Assembly (NCBI GenBank): GCA_033065855.1
Contig: JAVXUO010000990.1
Span: forward strand, 372,001 to 436,000
Reading direction: 5' to 3'
DNA from: Escallonia rubra
Lineage: Eukaryota > Streptophyta > Magnoliopsida > Escalloniales > Escalloniaceae
Length of the DNA stretch: 64,000 bases
A program made the translations under genes and the position numbers. The notes beneath the pieces were generated by a model. The model did no database searches. It saw only the letters and a program-made list of their open reading frames with translations, and was not told where the DNA came from. Every line of letters begins with the position of its first letter. The first letter of the stretch is position 1. This document shows, one piece after another, positions 45,244-56,506 of this stretch.

Positions 45244-46692
45244 CTAATCTGTAGGAATTAGCGGCAAAGAATCTGGAGCTTGAACCTCTAGCTCCACCTT
45301 CTCCCTGACACCGTGGTCTTTTCCCGCATCAATCAACTCCTTTTTCTTCGAAAGCATCAAAGACTCATCAAAGGTCACATCTCTGCTAATTAGGAACCTG
45401 GAAGACTTAGAATCAGGACACCATAACCGGTACCCTTTTACCCCATTTGCATAGCCTAAGAAAATGCACTTCTTTGCTCTTGGTTCAAGTTTATCATCAT
45501 TAACATGAGCATAAGCAAGACAACCAAATATCCTCAAAATTTCATAATTAGCATGCTTACCGGACCAAACTTCTTCAGGAGTCTTGCAATCAATTGTAGT
45601 CGATGAAGACCTATTTACCAAATATACAGCTGTGTTAACAGCTTCTGCCCAAAATTCCTTCGATAACCTGACGTTTGAAAGCATACATCGAGCCTTCTCA
45701 AGGAGAGTCATATTCATCCGTTATGCAACCCCATTCTGCTGTGGCGTTTTTCTAACAGTGTGATGCCTCATTATGCCTTCATTCTTGCAGAACTTAGTAA
45801 ACTCATCCAAGCAGAATTACATGCCATTGTCAGTCCTTAAGCATTTAATTTCTTTGCCAGTTTGTTTTTCAATCATCATCTTAAACTGCTTCTACTGAAC
45901 AAAGACATCATTCTTCTTTTTCAAGATGTACACCCAGACCTTTCTTGAAAAGTCATCAATAAAGGTCAACATATATCTGCCACCACCTTTAGAAGGAACT
46001 GTGGAAGGACCCCAAAGATCTGAATGTATATAATCCATCGTACCTATGGTGGTATGAACAACCCGACTGAATTTTACCCTGCACTGCTTCCCGAAGACAC
46101 AATGCTCACAAAAATCCAGCTTCCCGATTTTCTTGCTTCCCAGCAAATCTTGTTTGCTTAGCACATAAATATCCATCTCACTCATATGCCCAAGACGCAT
46201 ATGCCAAAGCTTGGTAGTGTTAGAATCTATATCAGAAGATAAAGTTGTTGCTGCTGCTCCTGTAACTGTGCTACCTTGTAACAAATAAATACTATTTTGT
46301 TTTAACCCCTTCATCACAACAAGAGAACCCTTCATTATCCTCATAACTCTACCTGTAGCCCGATAGCTATAACCATTGGAGTCAAGCGTACCCAAAGAAA
46401 TCAAAATTTTCCTCAGATCTGGAACGTGCCTGACATCAGTTAAAGTTCTCACAATACCATCATGCATCATAATCTGAATTGAACCTATCCCTACCATCTT
46501 ACAGGCGACATCGTTTCCCATAAAGACTTTACCACCATCAAATGAGCGATAAGTGGCAAACCAATCCCTATTGGGACACATATGATAGGAGAAACCCGTA
46601 TCAAGAATCCACCCTCCATCTGAGGAACTAATAGTAACTGAGAGAACATCTGCACCATCAGAATTATCTTCTGCTACTCCAGCATTAGCCAT
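45244..46692 (-). pseudogene. Nested copia protease and integrase
   Basis: The protease site reads DTGFSYHM (copia enzymes have D-S/T-G). The GAG-pre-integrase block LWHMRLGHMSEMDIY and the zinc-binding CEHC follow, then the integrase core start DLWGPSTVPS. Three in-frame stops interrupt the core: one at 45892, one after RTDNGM, and one after QQNGVA. The distal part (45717-45244) has FWAEAVNTAVYLVNRSSS, FGCLAYAHV and CIFLGYANGVKGYRLW. Confidence 0.9.
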
Positions 46693-47460
46693 CTTGGAAT
46701 TGTCTTTTTTTCCCTTTACGCTCAGGATAATCTTTTATGTAATGCCTTTCCTTGTGACAATGATAGCACTTCAATTTTCTGGTCTTTGACTGAGACCTCG
46801 ATCTTCCTTTATTTCTAGACCCAGCATGGTCAATGCTTTGGCCTCGAGCCATCAGACCATCACTATGTTCTTCTCCCCTATTTTCTGAAACCTTATTCCT
46901 TAATTCCTGAGAATTTATCACAGTCTCAACCTCCTCCGTGGAGATACTGTCCTTCCCATATAATAAGGTAATAACAAGATGTTCGTATGACGGAGGTAAA
47001 GAACACAACAATAGTAAAAATTTATCCTCATCTTCTATCTTGATATCAATATTTTGCAGGTCTAATATTACCTTGTTATATTCATCAAGATGATCACTGA
47101 TCGATGTACCTTCTTTCATCCGAAGATTATACAGCCGTTGCTTTAAATACAGGAGATTTTTTAGAGACTTCGTCATGTATAAGCTCTCCAATTTCAGCCA
47201 TAATCCAGCTGCAGTCATTTCCTAAGAAACCTTTCGCAACACGTTGTCGGCTAAACACAACAACAGGGCACTATGGGCTCTCTCCAACATGTCTTCTTTT
47301 TCATCATTAGACATCGTATCAGGAAGCCCTTGTTTCCCCTTTAACGCTTTCAACAACCCTTACTGAATTAAAATAGCACGCATATTTATCCTCCAAAAAC
47401 TGAATCGTTCGATCCATCAAACTTCTCCACATCACACTTCGTCGAAGTATTTGGCGTCAT
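46685..47460 (-). pseudogene. Nested copia gag
   Basis: The start is at 47460 (MTPNTSTKCDVEKFDGS). A frameshift and stops follow within 250 bp, and the reading then runs MTAAGLWLKLESLYMTKSL to the zinc knuckle CYHCHKERHYIKDY. The last ligand of the CX2CX4HX4C knuckle is tyrosine and the glycine before the histidine is arginine, so RNA binding would be lost. Confidence 0.88.
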
Positions 47461-47507
47461 TGCAAGGTACTTTCAATCTACCACTGAACCTCAGCTCTGA
47501 TACCATT

Positions 47508-47980
47508 TATAGATAAATATACTAGATTATGCACCAAGCAATAAAGAAAAGAATTGAAAACAATAACAGAAAATAGAGACATAAGATTTACGTGGTTCGG
47601 CGAAAGCCTACTCCACGGTGGTAGCATCGATTTCACTATATTTTTCACTGAAGATTACAGACCTTTGTCTCTCTCAACAAACCCTCTCAAAGAATGACTC
47701 ATCTCTGTTCAAGAAAGACTTTTCCTACTCAAAGAAGGACTCTTCTCTCTTGTCCCTTCAAAGAAAGACTCTTCCTACTCAAAGAAGAACTCTTATCTCT
47801 TTTCCCTTGTACAACACAATACAAGACAACATATATATACTTAGAGATAAGTAGTGACTTTCTATAAATAACCAATGTGGGACAAGACTTATATACTTAG
47901 GTCCAAATCACAATCTTCTTTGAATAACCGATGTGGGACACCCACACATTCTGAGTTTTTATCCAAGACACATTATCACA
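47508..47980 (-). repeat. 5' LTR of nested copia element
   Basis: A 473-bp LTR adjoining the Met-tRNA primer-binding site. It ends CTAGTATATTTATCTATA on the minus strand. Confidence 0.9.
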
Positions 47981-48374
47981 CTTCTGGACTCAGCCGGTCG
48001 TCAATGTCAGCCTGTCATCCTAAGCACCTAACTCCTTCCTCCCTCTCACCCTGCCTACTCGCGGTCGGGTCACCACCATTCATCTGCCTCCCTCAGCACC
48101 CTTTCCTGAGCTTCATTCTCCCCTTTTTGAGACTTAGAAAAAATTTATCCAAAAAACAAAAAAATTCGTTTATGTAACCACCATCCCCCTCACCCTCTCT
48201 CCAACACTTAGAAAAATTTTCAACATTTTCATCTCATCTCTCACCATCGGAGACTCTATCCCTCTTTCCCCACTGTATATGCAACTTCCATATCTCTCTC
48301 TCTCATAGGATAATTATAATTCATCACCCTAAACCTATCCTTCTATCTTCTTCCTTGTTGCAAAAAAAAATCAA

Positions 48375-48403
48375 TTTTGAAATTTGAAATTCAAATTTCA
48401 AAA
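48375..48403. repeat. Perfect 14-bp stem palindrome
   Basis: TTTTGAAATTTGAA and TTCAAATTTCAAAA are exact inverted copies around one central base. Confidence 0.85.
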
Positions 48404-48589
48404 TAGGCAGGTAGCCCACCCGCGGGTACCCACTTCGACCCGTGACCTGCTCCACCCCTTCTTTTCCTCTCTCAGTTTAACCTTGACCCATTAACCCGTT
48501 TCCCAACCCACCCGACATGCGCCGTACCTCTCTCTCATAAAACCCTAATACCAAAAACCATAATCTATCTCTTTCTCTATCTTCTTCAC

Positions 48590-49310
48590 GCTGCCACACC
48601 CTATGTGCCGCCCTCTCCCTCGACCTCGCCCTCTCTGCCGGCAGCCCCCCTCGCCGGCATTGCCCCGCCCATCGCCGGTGACCCTCCCCTCCCTCTTCCC
48701 TCACCCTCTCTCTTCTCCCCTCGTCCTTTCCCCCGCGCGACCACCTCACACCGCCGCTCCCCTTTTTGCCCCTCCTCTCTCCCCTCCCCATTCCTCCCCC
48801 CGTCCACCTCGACCTCGGTCGTCCCCTCTCCCCCTCTCTCTCCCTCTCTCTCTCTCCCCTCCTTCCCCCACGTGGCCCACATGGCAGCCTCACGCCGCCA
48901 CTGCTCCCCCATTCTTTTCCCTTCCTCTTCCCCGTTCTCCCCCACGCTCGGCCTTAGCCGACATCACCACCCCACCCCACCCTCGGCCTCGCCCCCTTCT
49001 TCTATGGCAGACCTTAGCACCCTACCCTCGGCCTCACCCCCATTCTTCCATGGCCGACCTCACCACCCCACCTTCGGTCGCCATACACCTTTCCCCTTCG
49101 GCCACATCTTCGGGCATTCCACCTTGGCCCCTCCCTTCCCCTCCGCTCTACCCACCACCCTTGGCCTTTACTTCACAAGGCCTACACCCCTCCCTCTGGC
49201 CCCTCACTCCCAATTCGGCTTCGGCCACCTTCACACAACTCGGTTGACCATCGACCACCATCACCTTCCATCATTGCCACCTTTCTCACAACCAAAACAA
49301 AAATATTTGT
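48590..49310 (+). repeat. Pyrimidine-rich low-complexity tract
   Basis: About 720 bp dominated by C and T, with loosely repeated blocks near 48950-49075 (CTCGGCCTC and TTCTTC(C/T)ATGGC). Translations are proline- and serine-rich with no domain. Confidence 0.8.
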
Positions 49311-49600
49311 GAGGATACAACGCGCACCTCGCGACCCCCCCTCCTACCCATCTCATACTCTTCTACACTTAGAACAATTTTGTAACTTTGATCAACCTTG
49401 CATTGACTACACCAACCCTGTCACCGGGGCGCTATCTCCATGCCCTCGTCTCCCTCACGCCGTCTCCGCGCCTTGTGCCCGTCGCCACGCTCCGGCATCA
49501 CGACCCCCGATCGCAGTCCTATGCCCGCCGCCATATCAACATACCCAAGCTTTAGTAGGTGGTGCACAGGGTTGCTCGAGCCACCTACTATTTACCTTGA

Positions 49601-52238
49601 CGTTCAGTGATGATCGACGCCCGGGCACTAACTCCGCGATCCCTATCACCCGCGCTCGTTCACCGACACTTCGACGTTCGTCACCCACGCCCGCGTGCCG
49701 ATGATCGTGACTGTGCCCCTGTGCCCCATCATCATGTTACCATGTCGACACACAAGCATTCCAACCGATCAAAACATGCACGCTCAAGTCACGTGCACTT
49801 TTTACTTTTTCTACATTACTTCATCACTAAGAAATTCGCACGTCGACACCGTCGCATGTCGCTCATCACCGCGCCTTGGCACTTGCCCAAGGAGGTTGGC
49901 CTTGGCCTTCCCCTTAGGGTCGGCCGCGACCTTGGCCTTCCTCTTGGGGTCGGCCTTCCCCTTGAGGTCGGCCTCAGCCTCGGCCTTTCCCTTGAGGTCG
50001 ACCTCGGCCTCGGCCTTCCCCTTGGGGTCGGCCTCGGCCTCCCCTTGGGGATCGGCGTTGACTTTCACTTGGGTTTGGCCTTGGCCTCCCCCTAAGCGTT
50101 GGCCTTGGCCTTCCCCAAAGAGGGGGCCTTGGCCTTCCCCCATGGATTGGCCTTTGCCCCCCCTTAGCACCTTCAATACTCTTCAAAGGACCATGCATCG
50201 TCCGTGACACCCATCGCCCGTGTTCGTGCTCCAATTTCGCGACATTCGTCGCTTGTCGCCCAAGCACCGTCTATGCAAAACTCGACACCCACCTTCTGGG
50301 CGTCATCTCTGCGACACTCGTCGCCCATCGCCCGGACGCCGTCTCAGCAACGCTCGTCGCCGGTAACCTGGGTACCGTCTTCATGACCCCTGTCACCCGA
50401 GCTCACATGCCGACTCCGTCACGCTCATCGACCGTCGCCCGGACGCCATCTCCGTGATGCTTGTCGCCCGTCACCAGGGCACCATTTTTGCGAACCACAT
50501 CGCCAGCGCCTGCCCACTGACTCCGCGATGCTCGTCGCCCAGGAGCCATCTCCGTGACGCCCATCGCCCGCACGCCGTCTTCGAGACCCTCATTGCTGGA
50601 ACCCGTGAGCTGCACTCCAACACTCCGCCACGCCGCCGATAGAGCTGCGCCCCCAGGTTCTCTATCATACTATCGTGCCCTCGGCACCTCATTTATTCTG
50701 CTATGCCCACGCGCCGTGCCACTGATACAGTCGCGCCCCATGGCTCTTTGTCACATTATTGTTCCCCCGGCACTTCACATACTCCGCTGTGCCCATGCAT
50801 CGTGCCGCTGATACAGCCACGCCCTCAGGCTCTATCACAGTCTCACACTTTCGTGCCTCCGATACCTCACTCACTCTACCACGCCCGCACGCTGTGCCGC
50901 TGATACAGTTGGGCCCCATGGCTCTCTGTCACATTACCGTGTCCCTGGAACTTCACATACTCCGCCGCGCCCATGCGTCGCGCTGCTGATACAGCCGCGC
51001 CCCCAGGCTCTCGGTCACACTATCGTGCCCCCGGCACCATACACACTCCGACGTGCCCATGCGCGGCATTGCTGATACAGTCATGCCCCCTGGATTTCTG
51101 TCACACTATCATACTCCTTGCATTGGTCCATTCTTTCACCACACCGGGTGCAACTTGTCTTGGTCGTGGAACATGCTTCGACCCACTCTTCGGAGTTGGC
51201 AGCATCCCGCGGGGATATGTGACTCTTCCGAGACACTATGTCTGCCAGAGAGCTTTTTAACTCCTCTTCTGCCAGGAAGACGGCTTCTCTAGGATGCTAC
51301 CTTGGCCCATCGGGTAGACGTCTCCTCCGGGATGTTACCTTGCCGCGTTTCGAGTGCTTCGGCATAAGGACTCACCTGCGGGGATATGCAACTCCTCCAG
51401 GACACTATCTCCGCCAGGGAGCTCTAAGTGATATGACACGAAGACTCCCCTTCTGCCAGGTAGACAGCTCATCATGGATGCTACCTCGGCCCACGGAATA
51501 GGCGACTCCTCCGGGACACTATCTCTGCCAGGGTGTTTGTGTGCTTGGCCTACGTGCTTCGGCACTGGGGGTTCATCAACACCCCTAGGGATTATGACCC
51601 CCCGAGTCACTCCGAGACGAGAGCAGGTCTCCAGAGGGCATCGAGCCTAGTTCGCCTAGCAGTTAGGCGTCGGGTCTTCCCCACCGTTGCCAAGTCTGTA
51701 GGACTCTACAAGGGCTTGGATTTGTGGCTAGATCAAGGGGGTTCTCTGCCCACACCGACGCTGTGCGAGCCAATCTTTCCAGACAGACAGAGGGAGGCTG
51801 TGAGGAGCAGACCGGGTGAATATGCGATCCAACGGTCTGTGGAGCACCGGCACCACTGGACCCCTCGATGACGTGTCACTCCCGGGGAACGCCACGTGTC
51901 AGTTGATGACTTCATCATCTCAACCTCTATAAATAGGGGTCTTGAGAATTCATTAAGGGACTTCTGCATTTTCACTTTCTCACTCTAGAATTCTAGAGAG
52001 ACAAATATACATGACCTTGATTCTGGACATCAGCATCGGACTGTGACTGTAGTCGTGTATTTACTCTGCGCCATTGTCCTCACAGCACTGTCACCCTCAG
52101 GCTCTGTCTGGGAAGCCCTTGGTCTCTGCCCTTGCTCCACCCTTGCTGTGTCCCACATCAGCACACTTGGCATCTGACTTGGACTGCCTTCCTCGTGGCA
52201 CCTCAACGTCGACTGCGAACCCATTTTCCTTGACATCA
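49601..52238 (+). repeat. 3' giant LTR, left end eroded
   Basis: It has the same order of zones as the 5' LTR: GCACGCTCAAGTCACGTGCA at about 49780, a GGCCTTGGCC array (49890-50160), and a CGTCGCC array (50200-50620). A roughly 110-bp array (50620-51120), hairpin units (51220-51540), TATAAATAG (51928-51936) and the end TTGACATCA follow. The first 60 bp of the 5' LTR (from TGTTCCCAACC) have no match here, so the left border is uncertain. Confidence 0.75.
51928..51936 (+). promoter_or_regulatory. TATA box of 3' giant LTR
   Basis: TATAAATAG, with the same CTCTAGAATTCTAGAG palindrome about 50 bp downstream as in the 5' LTR. Confidence 0.75.
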
Positions 52239-52640
52239 CATTCTCTTCCTTCTAGCACATGTGGCGTTCTGAAGACACTTACTGATTTTCTTGAATCGGA
52301 TGAGCTAATGGATTTTTTGCAATGTCTTAATCCCTCATACGGGGTTGTGCGAAGCCAAATTATTTTAACAGATCCCCTACCCTTAATTAACAAAGCTTAT
52401 TCTCTCTTGCTTCAAGAAGAAAAGCAACACTCCCTGACATATTTTTGGCCATCTCTTCCTCAACAGGCTACTATGGCTTCACAATGCTCATTTTTTACTC
52501 CTACTCCACCTTCGCAATCATAATTCCGAGCTACCAACATCCGTCCTCACTATCATTGTTCACATTGTTGCATGAATGGTCATTCCGAGTCTTGTTGTTA
52601 CAAGAAAAATGGATACCCTTCTTGGTGGAATAGTCGTGGC
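52239..52640 (+). pseudogene. Outer copia gag, second part, with zinc knuckle
   Basis: The reading resumes after the gypsy insertion as LKTLTDFLESDELMDFLQCL and NPSYGVVRSQIILTD. The CCHC knuckle (52557-52598) reads CSHCCMNGHSESCC and keeps all four ligands. Frame changes are needed between these blocks. Confidence 0.8.
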
Positions 52641-52904
52641 AACGAGTCTTTTTAGAGAGGTGGTTTTACTTCAAATCATGGTGGTTTTTTCCAATCGCAC
52701 CAGTAGTTCCTGTTCTGATCGCGTCTTCTCTTAAGCCAACATTGCTGCTTCTGAACTTTGGCCTACACCAACAGCTAGTCTTGCACCAACACTTACGACA
52801 ACATAACTTCAACAGTTGCTCTCGCTGCTTCCATCTAATAACTCTAACATATTAGCTACTCTTGCTGGTAAGTCATGTTGTCTTACCAATACTTCTTTTC
52901 CCAC

Positions 52905-54119
52905 CCTTACATGGATCATAGACTCTGGTCCCACGGACCACATGGTCTTTGACATAAGTCTGTTCATTAGATAGCAAAAATTGCCTAATCCCACTTTAAT
53001 TGGTCTTCCAGATGGTTCCCATGTCTTAGTTGAACATAGTGGATCAATTCCCTTATTTCCTAATTTTGCCCTCATTGACGTTTTGCATGTTCCCTCCTTT
53101 CACTTCAACTTATTATCTTTCAGCAAATTCATCACTTCCTTTGAATGTTTTATTAATTATTTTGCTGATAGATGTATGTTTCAGGACTAACAGACGAAGA
53201 AGATTTTTGTGACGGGTAGGCGGCATGGTGGTCTTTATCTTCAGGATTCCTCTACCTTATCTTTTTCATCCACCACAACTCATGGTTCTCACTTTGACCT
53301 CTGACATTGGCGTTTAGGTCATTCCGCCTTTTCTCTATCTCGTAAATTAAAGGCATTAGATAGTAGTATTTTCATTTTTAATAAATGTACTTGCACAGTT
53401 TGTCCCTTAGTAAAACACACTCGTTTGTCGTTTCTTACTTGTACGATTTCAACGACTTCTTGCTTTGAACTAGTGCATTTTCTGGTGCTTGGTATTTTTT
53501 AACTATCGTTGACGATTATTCTTGCAGCACTTGGATTTACTTAATGAATGCTAAAACTGAATTAAATCATCTTATTCGTCATTTTTTTGCCATGGTGACA
53601 ACCCAATTTCATACCAACATACGGCAAATTCGATCTGACTATACTCGCAAGTTTTTCAATAATCAAACCTTTCAATATTTTAGCACTCTTGGCGTACTTT
53701 AACAGTCTAGTTGTGTTTCCATTCCACAACAAAATGGGATAGTTGAGCGCAAACATCGTGATCTCCTTAACATTGCAAGTGCACTACATTTTCAAGCCAA
53801 CCCGCTGCTAGAATTTTTGGGTGAATACGGTTTTACGACGGTTTATTTGATCAATAGATTACCCACCTCAGTTCTTCATGGAAAGTCTCCTACGAACTTC
53901 TTTTTTCATAAAACCCCTACTTTATCTCATCTTAAAGTCATTGGCTGTTTGTGTTTTGGACGTAACATATCTGCTCAACATATATTTGATAAATGGGCGT
54001 CCCCTAGTATTTTTGTTACTTATCCTTATGGCCAGAAAGGCTATAAGATTTCTGATATTCTTTCTAAAAGAATATATGTTAGCCGAGATGTCAACTTTCA
54101 TGAGATTGTCTTTCCCTAA
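52905..54119 (+). pseudogene. Outer copia protease and integrase
   Basis: The protease site is DSGPTDHM (52921-52944). HWRLGHSAFSLSRKLKAL is the GAG-pre-integrase block and is preceded by a stop. The integrase core is split by stops and frameshifts (for example after LTIV and after FSTLGVL), but SIPQQNGIVERKHRDLL and YLINRLPTSVLHGKSP are clear. Confidence 0.85.
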
Positions 54120-54494
54120 TCAATTATTACTTCTTCCATTCCTTTCACCTCCCCAATCTTGCCTCTTCCACCATATGATTTTGATTTAGCTACTCTTGAT
54201 AACACCCACATCCCTGATATGTCCACCCTGATGTTTCACCGCCCTCAGCAAATCCTTATTTGCCACCACATCCTATATTAGTCACTGCACGCCCAGTCCG
54301 TAACCGTGCACCATTTCCCTACTTGAAAGACTATTATTGGTCGGCTATCCACAGCGATCCTTCTTCAACTGTGAGTTCTAGGACATCAAATCCTTTAGCA
54401 AATTTTTTTAACATATAATCATTTTTCATGTTCTCACCTTTCTTTCCTCTCTTCTTTATCTCTTAGTCGTGAACCTACTAACTTTTCAGAAGGT

Positions 54495-55965
54495 ATGAAA
54501 TCCAAGGTATGGCATTATGCTATGCAGGCTAAAATTATTGCCCTTACCAACAACGAAACATGGTCCATTGTCTCTTTACCTCCTGGTAAGAAGCCTATTG
54601 GTTCAAAATGGGAGTATAAGATCAAACGACGATCAGATGGTTCCATGGGATATTACAAAGCACGCCTCGTTGCTAAGGGATATACTCAAATTGAAGGGAT
54701 TGACTATCATGATACCTTTGCCCCAATTGCAAAACTTATTACTACGCACATTCTTCTGTCCTTTGCCATTGCTCGTGGATGGCCTTTGCATCAGTTAGAC
54801 ATAAACAATGCCTTCCTTCATGGTGATCTAAATGAAGAAATCTATTTGTCAATCCCTCCTGGATATCATCGATAGGGGGAGTCCTTTGTTTGCCTGTTGC
54901 ACAAATCTTTATATGGGCTCAAACAAGCATCTCACAACTAATTTTCTAAGTTTTCTAAAGCTCTTATTGATTATGGATTTTCTCAGTCACAAGCGAACCA
55001 CTCATTAATTTTCTTACATCGTCACAATGCTTCGGTGTTTATTCTTGTCTATGTTGATGACATTGTGATTATAGGATCACAATATTTTTTAATCCAGGAT
55101 CAAAGACCTTCTTTATTGCCAGTTCCATATTAAAGACCTTAGGTCTTGGAAATATTTTCTTGGCATAGAGGTGGCACAATCTCATCAAGGTCTTGTTCTT
55201 TCGCAACGACAATACATGCTTGATATTTTAGCAGATTGTGGTATGACTGGCTCTCGTCCTGCTAAATTTGCAATGGACAAAACATGAAACTTTCTGACTC
55301 AAATGAGGATCTATTATCAGGCCCCTCTTCTTGTCGGTGTATGGTTGGCCACTTGATTTATTTTACTATCACTAGGCCCAATATTGTGCACTCGGTAAAT
55401 ATCCTTAGCCAGTTTATGCGATGTAGCCTATCGCCTCTTGCGGTACTTAAAAGCTGTTCCTGGTTAATGTCCTTTTTTGTCATTTACTTCTGATCTTTCT
55501 TTCAAGCTTATTGTGATTGACTGGGCTATTTGTCCAATCACTCGTCGTTTTACAACCAATTATTGTATCTTTCTTAGTCCTAACCTTATATCGTGGAAGA
55601 CAAAGACGCAAAACACCGTATTTCGCTATTCTGCTGAGGCGGAGTGTCGTGCTATGGCTGTTACCACTTGTGAGCTTACATGGCTATCTCATTTATTTCG
55701 TGATCTTGGCCTTTCTCCTTCGACACCTTATCCACTTTATTGTGACAATCAAGCTGCTCTTCATGTTACTGCCAATCATGTCTTTCATGAACGTACCAAG
55801 CATATAGAAATTGATTGTCACGTCATTCCTGAAAATTTCCAACAAGGTTTGATTCATCCAACCAAAGTTTCCTCTGCCCGCCAACTTGCAGATTTATTTA
55901 CTAAATCTCTAGGTCGTGACCAGTTTCAATTTCTAAGATCCAACAATCTTCATGCTCCAACTTGA
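54495..55965 (+). pseudogene. Outer copia reverse transcriptase and RNase H
   Basis: RT blocks are KPIGSKWEYKIKRRSDGSMG, YKARLVAKGYTQIEGIDYHD, QLDINNAFLHGDLNEEIYL and, after stops at about 54873 and 54940, the active site YVDDIVI (55050-55070). RNase H is at 55477-55965 with AEAECRAMAVTTCELTWLSH and YCDNQAALHVTANHVFHERT. There are at least four breaks. Confidence 0.9.
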
Positions 55966-55972
55966 GGGGGAG

Positions 55973-56231
55973 TATAACAAGTCTTGGCCAACAAGACAAG
56001 AGCTTGATCACCAACCTTAGGCACCAAGTCCACTTGATCACTAAACCAAGTCAACTTGGGCACCAAGTTTACTTGGTCATCAAGAAAATTACTTGCTCCC
56101 AAAGATATTTGGTCATCAAGTTGTTCACTTTTGCATTATTTAATTTGTTGTAAATATCATAGAACTTGTCTATAAATAGATTTTATAGTGAGAACTAACG
56201 TAGCCAATTCTATTTACTAGAACATTTTATA
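55973..56231 (+). repeat. 3' LTR of outer copia element
   Basis: A 259-bp LTR matching 36955-37201, preceded by the purine tract and followed directly by the ATTAC target duplication. Confidence 0.88.
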
Positions 56232-56506
56232 ATTACCTTTAATCGTCGACTCTCTAATACTTAATATTTAATTACTTAATGTATCTAATAATTAGCAATT
56301 TTTCATGGAACTAGCTTCCTTTTTTGGCTTATAATTAATAACCTCTCATAACCGGTAATTAATGCTTTTTAAAAAAAATATGTATTAGTCATTTTCACTT
56401 CAAGTAAAAGTGTGAGTTTAAGATGTCATAAATGACAATTTGAACGACAAATGTCGGTTAACAAAAAGACGGACAAATTTCAAAACTGTTTTCTCAACTT
56501 TGTATT
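56232..56506. other. Short spacer between elements
   Basis: AT-rich, no feature seen apart from the ATTAC duplication at its left edge. Confidence 0.5.

Larger units (their letters stand above)
42945..47980 (-). mobile_element. Nested Ty1/copia element, full length but dead
   Basis: Two 473-bp LTRs (42945-43417 and 47508-47980) begin TGTGATAATGTGTCTTGGAT on the minus strand. A perfect CTTCT duplication flanks the element (42940-42944, 47981-47985). The primer-binding site TGGTATCAGAGCTGAGG is 47489-47505 on the minus strand, and the polypurine tract CCAAGGTGGAGATT is at 43418-43431. All copia domains are present in the usual order (gag, protease, integrase, RT, RNase H) but several stops and frameshifts interrupt them. 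Confidence 0.95.
47986..49600 (+). other. Non-coding internal region of gypsy element, right part
   Basis: No pol domain on either strand. It holds a 29-bp palindrome (48375-48403) and an extreme pyrimidine-rich tract (about 48590-49310, mostly C and T with CCTCGGCC words) that is open in several frames only because it lacks stops. A GTAGGTGG...CTCGAGCCACCTAC block ends it. Confidence 0.6.
37749..52238 (+). mobile_element. Gypsy-type element with gag only and giant LTRs (TR-GAG-like)
   Basis: 5' LTR 37749-40813, then a primer-binding site TGGCGACTCTGCTGGGGA (40817-40834) of the type seen in plant Tat/Ogre-like elements, then gag (about 40885-42497), a non-coding 3' region, and a 3' LTR ending at 52238. 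Flanking bases are CATTA and CATTC (4 of 5). No protease, reverse transcriptase, RNase H or integrase of its own was found. The only pol sequence inside belongs to the nested copia. It is therefore a non-autonomous, gag-only element. Without the nested copia it is about 9.4 kb. Confidence 0.75.
36955..56231 (+). mobile_element. Outer Ty1/copia element, interrupted by a gypsy element
   Basis: LTRs are 36955-37201 and 55973-56231. Both contain AGTCTTGGCCA(C/A)CAAGACAAG and CTATAAATAGA. The element is flanked by a perfect ATTAC duplication (36950-36954, 56232-56236). Next to the LTRs are a primer-binding site TGGTATCAGCC (37202-37212) and a purine tract GAGGGGGAG (55964-55972). Without the inserted 37749-52238 the element would be about 4.8 kb. 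The LTR starts are mutated from the usual TG (TATT and TATA). Every coding domain carries stops. Confidence 0.9.

Noticed and set aside
48603-49312. Two overlapping frames of over 210 codons
   Set aside because: Pyrimidine-rich low-complexity DNA. Both frames and the complement are open, which reflects composition rather than coding.
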